This document shows positions 4,737 to 5,013 of a stretch of DNA of 5,013 nucleotides, in pieces. The stretch is taken from assembly GCA_030628905.1 (NCBI GenBank), contig DAOVQB010000264.1, positions 1-5,013 of the forward strand. The letters run 5' to 3'. Under the pieces are notes generated by a model that ran no database searches, was not told the DNA's origin, and saw nothing but the letters and a program-made list of their open reading frames with translations. The stretch's first letter is position 1. Each line of letters starts with the position of its first letter. The position numbers and the translations under genes are program-made. The DNA is from DAOVQB01 sp023128935 (GTDB lineage: Bacteria; Eisenbacteria; RBG-16-71-46; CAIMUX01; WJJG01).

Positions 4737-5013
4737 CAGCCAAGCCCCAGGAAAGCCTCAAAGAGGTCTCCACGGCTTAGGCCCTTGCCCGAGCCCGAAG
4801 CGGCCCAGGACGAAGCCCAAGGCCCTCCGGGGGCTCGCTTTGAGCGGTACGGGGTGCCTACAGCGGCCTTGGACGTGCGAGAGGCCGCGGACTACCTGGC
4901 CGTGACGCCCGCCACGGTCTACCGCCTCGTTCGCGCCGGGGAGCTGCCCCATGCCCGGATAGGCCGGTCCGTCCGCTTCCGGGTGGCAGACCTGGACCGC
5001 TACCTCGAAGAGC
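4733..5013 (+). CDS. Excisionase-family helix-turn-helix protein, 3' partial, suspected 5' frameshift
   Basis: The frame at 4872-5012 encodes a clear MerR/excisionase-type HTH (HTH_17-like): DVREAADYLAVTPATVYRL, VRAGELPHARIGRSVRF and VADLDRYLEE. It probably binds DNA as a recombination directionality factor or element regulator. The gene continues past the right edge. No good start exists in that frame: after the stop at 4734-4736 the only candidates are TTG at 4785 and GTG at 4854, neither with a good ribosome-binding site. The coupled ATG at 4733 (ATGA overlap with the previous stop) opens the neighbouring frame, reads MTAKPQESLKEVSTA, and stops at TAG 4778-4780. Skipping the single T4778 joins it smoothly to RPLPEPEAAQDEAQG and then the HTH. 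A one-base insertion (mutation or sequencing error) is the simplest reading, and the coordinates assume it. The HTH identity is secure; the start is not. Confidence 0.72.

Noticed and set aside
4776..4782. CTTAGGC, identical to the yeast Ty1 +1 frameshift heptamer, at the HTH frame break
   Set aside because: The heptamer is in the wrong frame: the incoming frame reads GCT-TAG here, not CTT-AGG. The mechanism also depends on yeast tRNAs, so the match is a coincidence.

Overview
The window is GC-rich bacterial DNA, probably from an uncultured member of the FCB superphylum or a relative (Eisenbacteria-, Krumholzibacteria- or Zixibacteria-like). The inference rests on two adjacent genes. One encodes a secreted protein ending in a FlgD-Ig/type IX-style C-terminal domain with the 'NQPNPFSPET' signature. 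The other encodes a secreted SUMF1-fold protein of a subtype I associate with those genomes. No rRNA, tRNA or taxonomic marker gene is present, so the placement is only suggestive.

Layout. Bases 1-660 hold no gene I can defend, only one terminator-like hairpin (354-396). An extended -10 promoter (665-673), followed at once by a small palindrome, leads into a probable two-gene operon of exported proteins (812-1396 and 1465-2529). Both proteins carry copies of the same short beta motif just after the signal peptide.

Eighteen bases past the second gene begins a 629-bp Tn3-family derivative (2548-3176). It has 38-bp inverted repeats (28/38 identical) and an internally deleted transposase on the minus strand. 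The transposase keeps about 30 residues of the N terminus joined in frame to about 120 residues of the C terminus. The right end of the element cuts a small minus-strand membrane-protein gene (3256-3176) after 26 codons, and the stop codon is completed by the first base of the element. No target duplication is seen, and the missing half of that gene is not on the other side. This points to a deletion or rearrangement next to the element.

Bases 3257-3800 are mostly non-coding, with palindromes. From 3801 onward the plus strand holds a tightly packed cassette. It starts with a 28-codon ORF with a strong Shine-Dalgarno. Next is a 141-aa protein resembling the core-binding N-terminal domain of a tyrosine recombinase, with signs of compensating indels. 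Then come a 128-aa ribbon-helix-helix-like protein and an excisionase-type helix-turn-helix protein that runs off the window and appears frameshifted near its start. The cassette looks like the control and integration part of a mobile element, at least partly decayed.

The most notable finding is the miniature Tn3 derivative and the gene it broke. I see no convincing evidence of an entirely new system.
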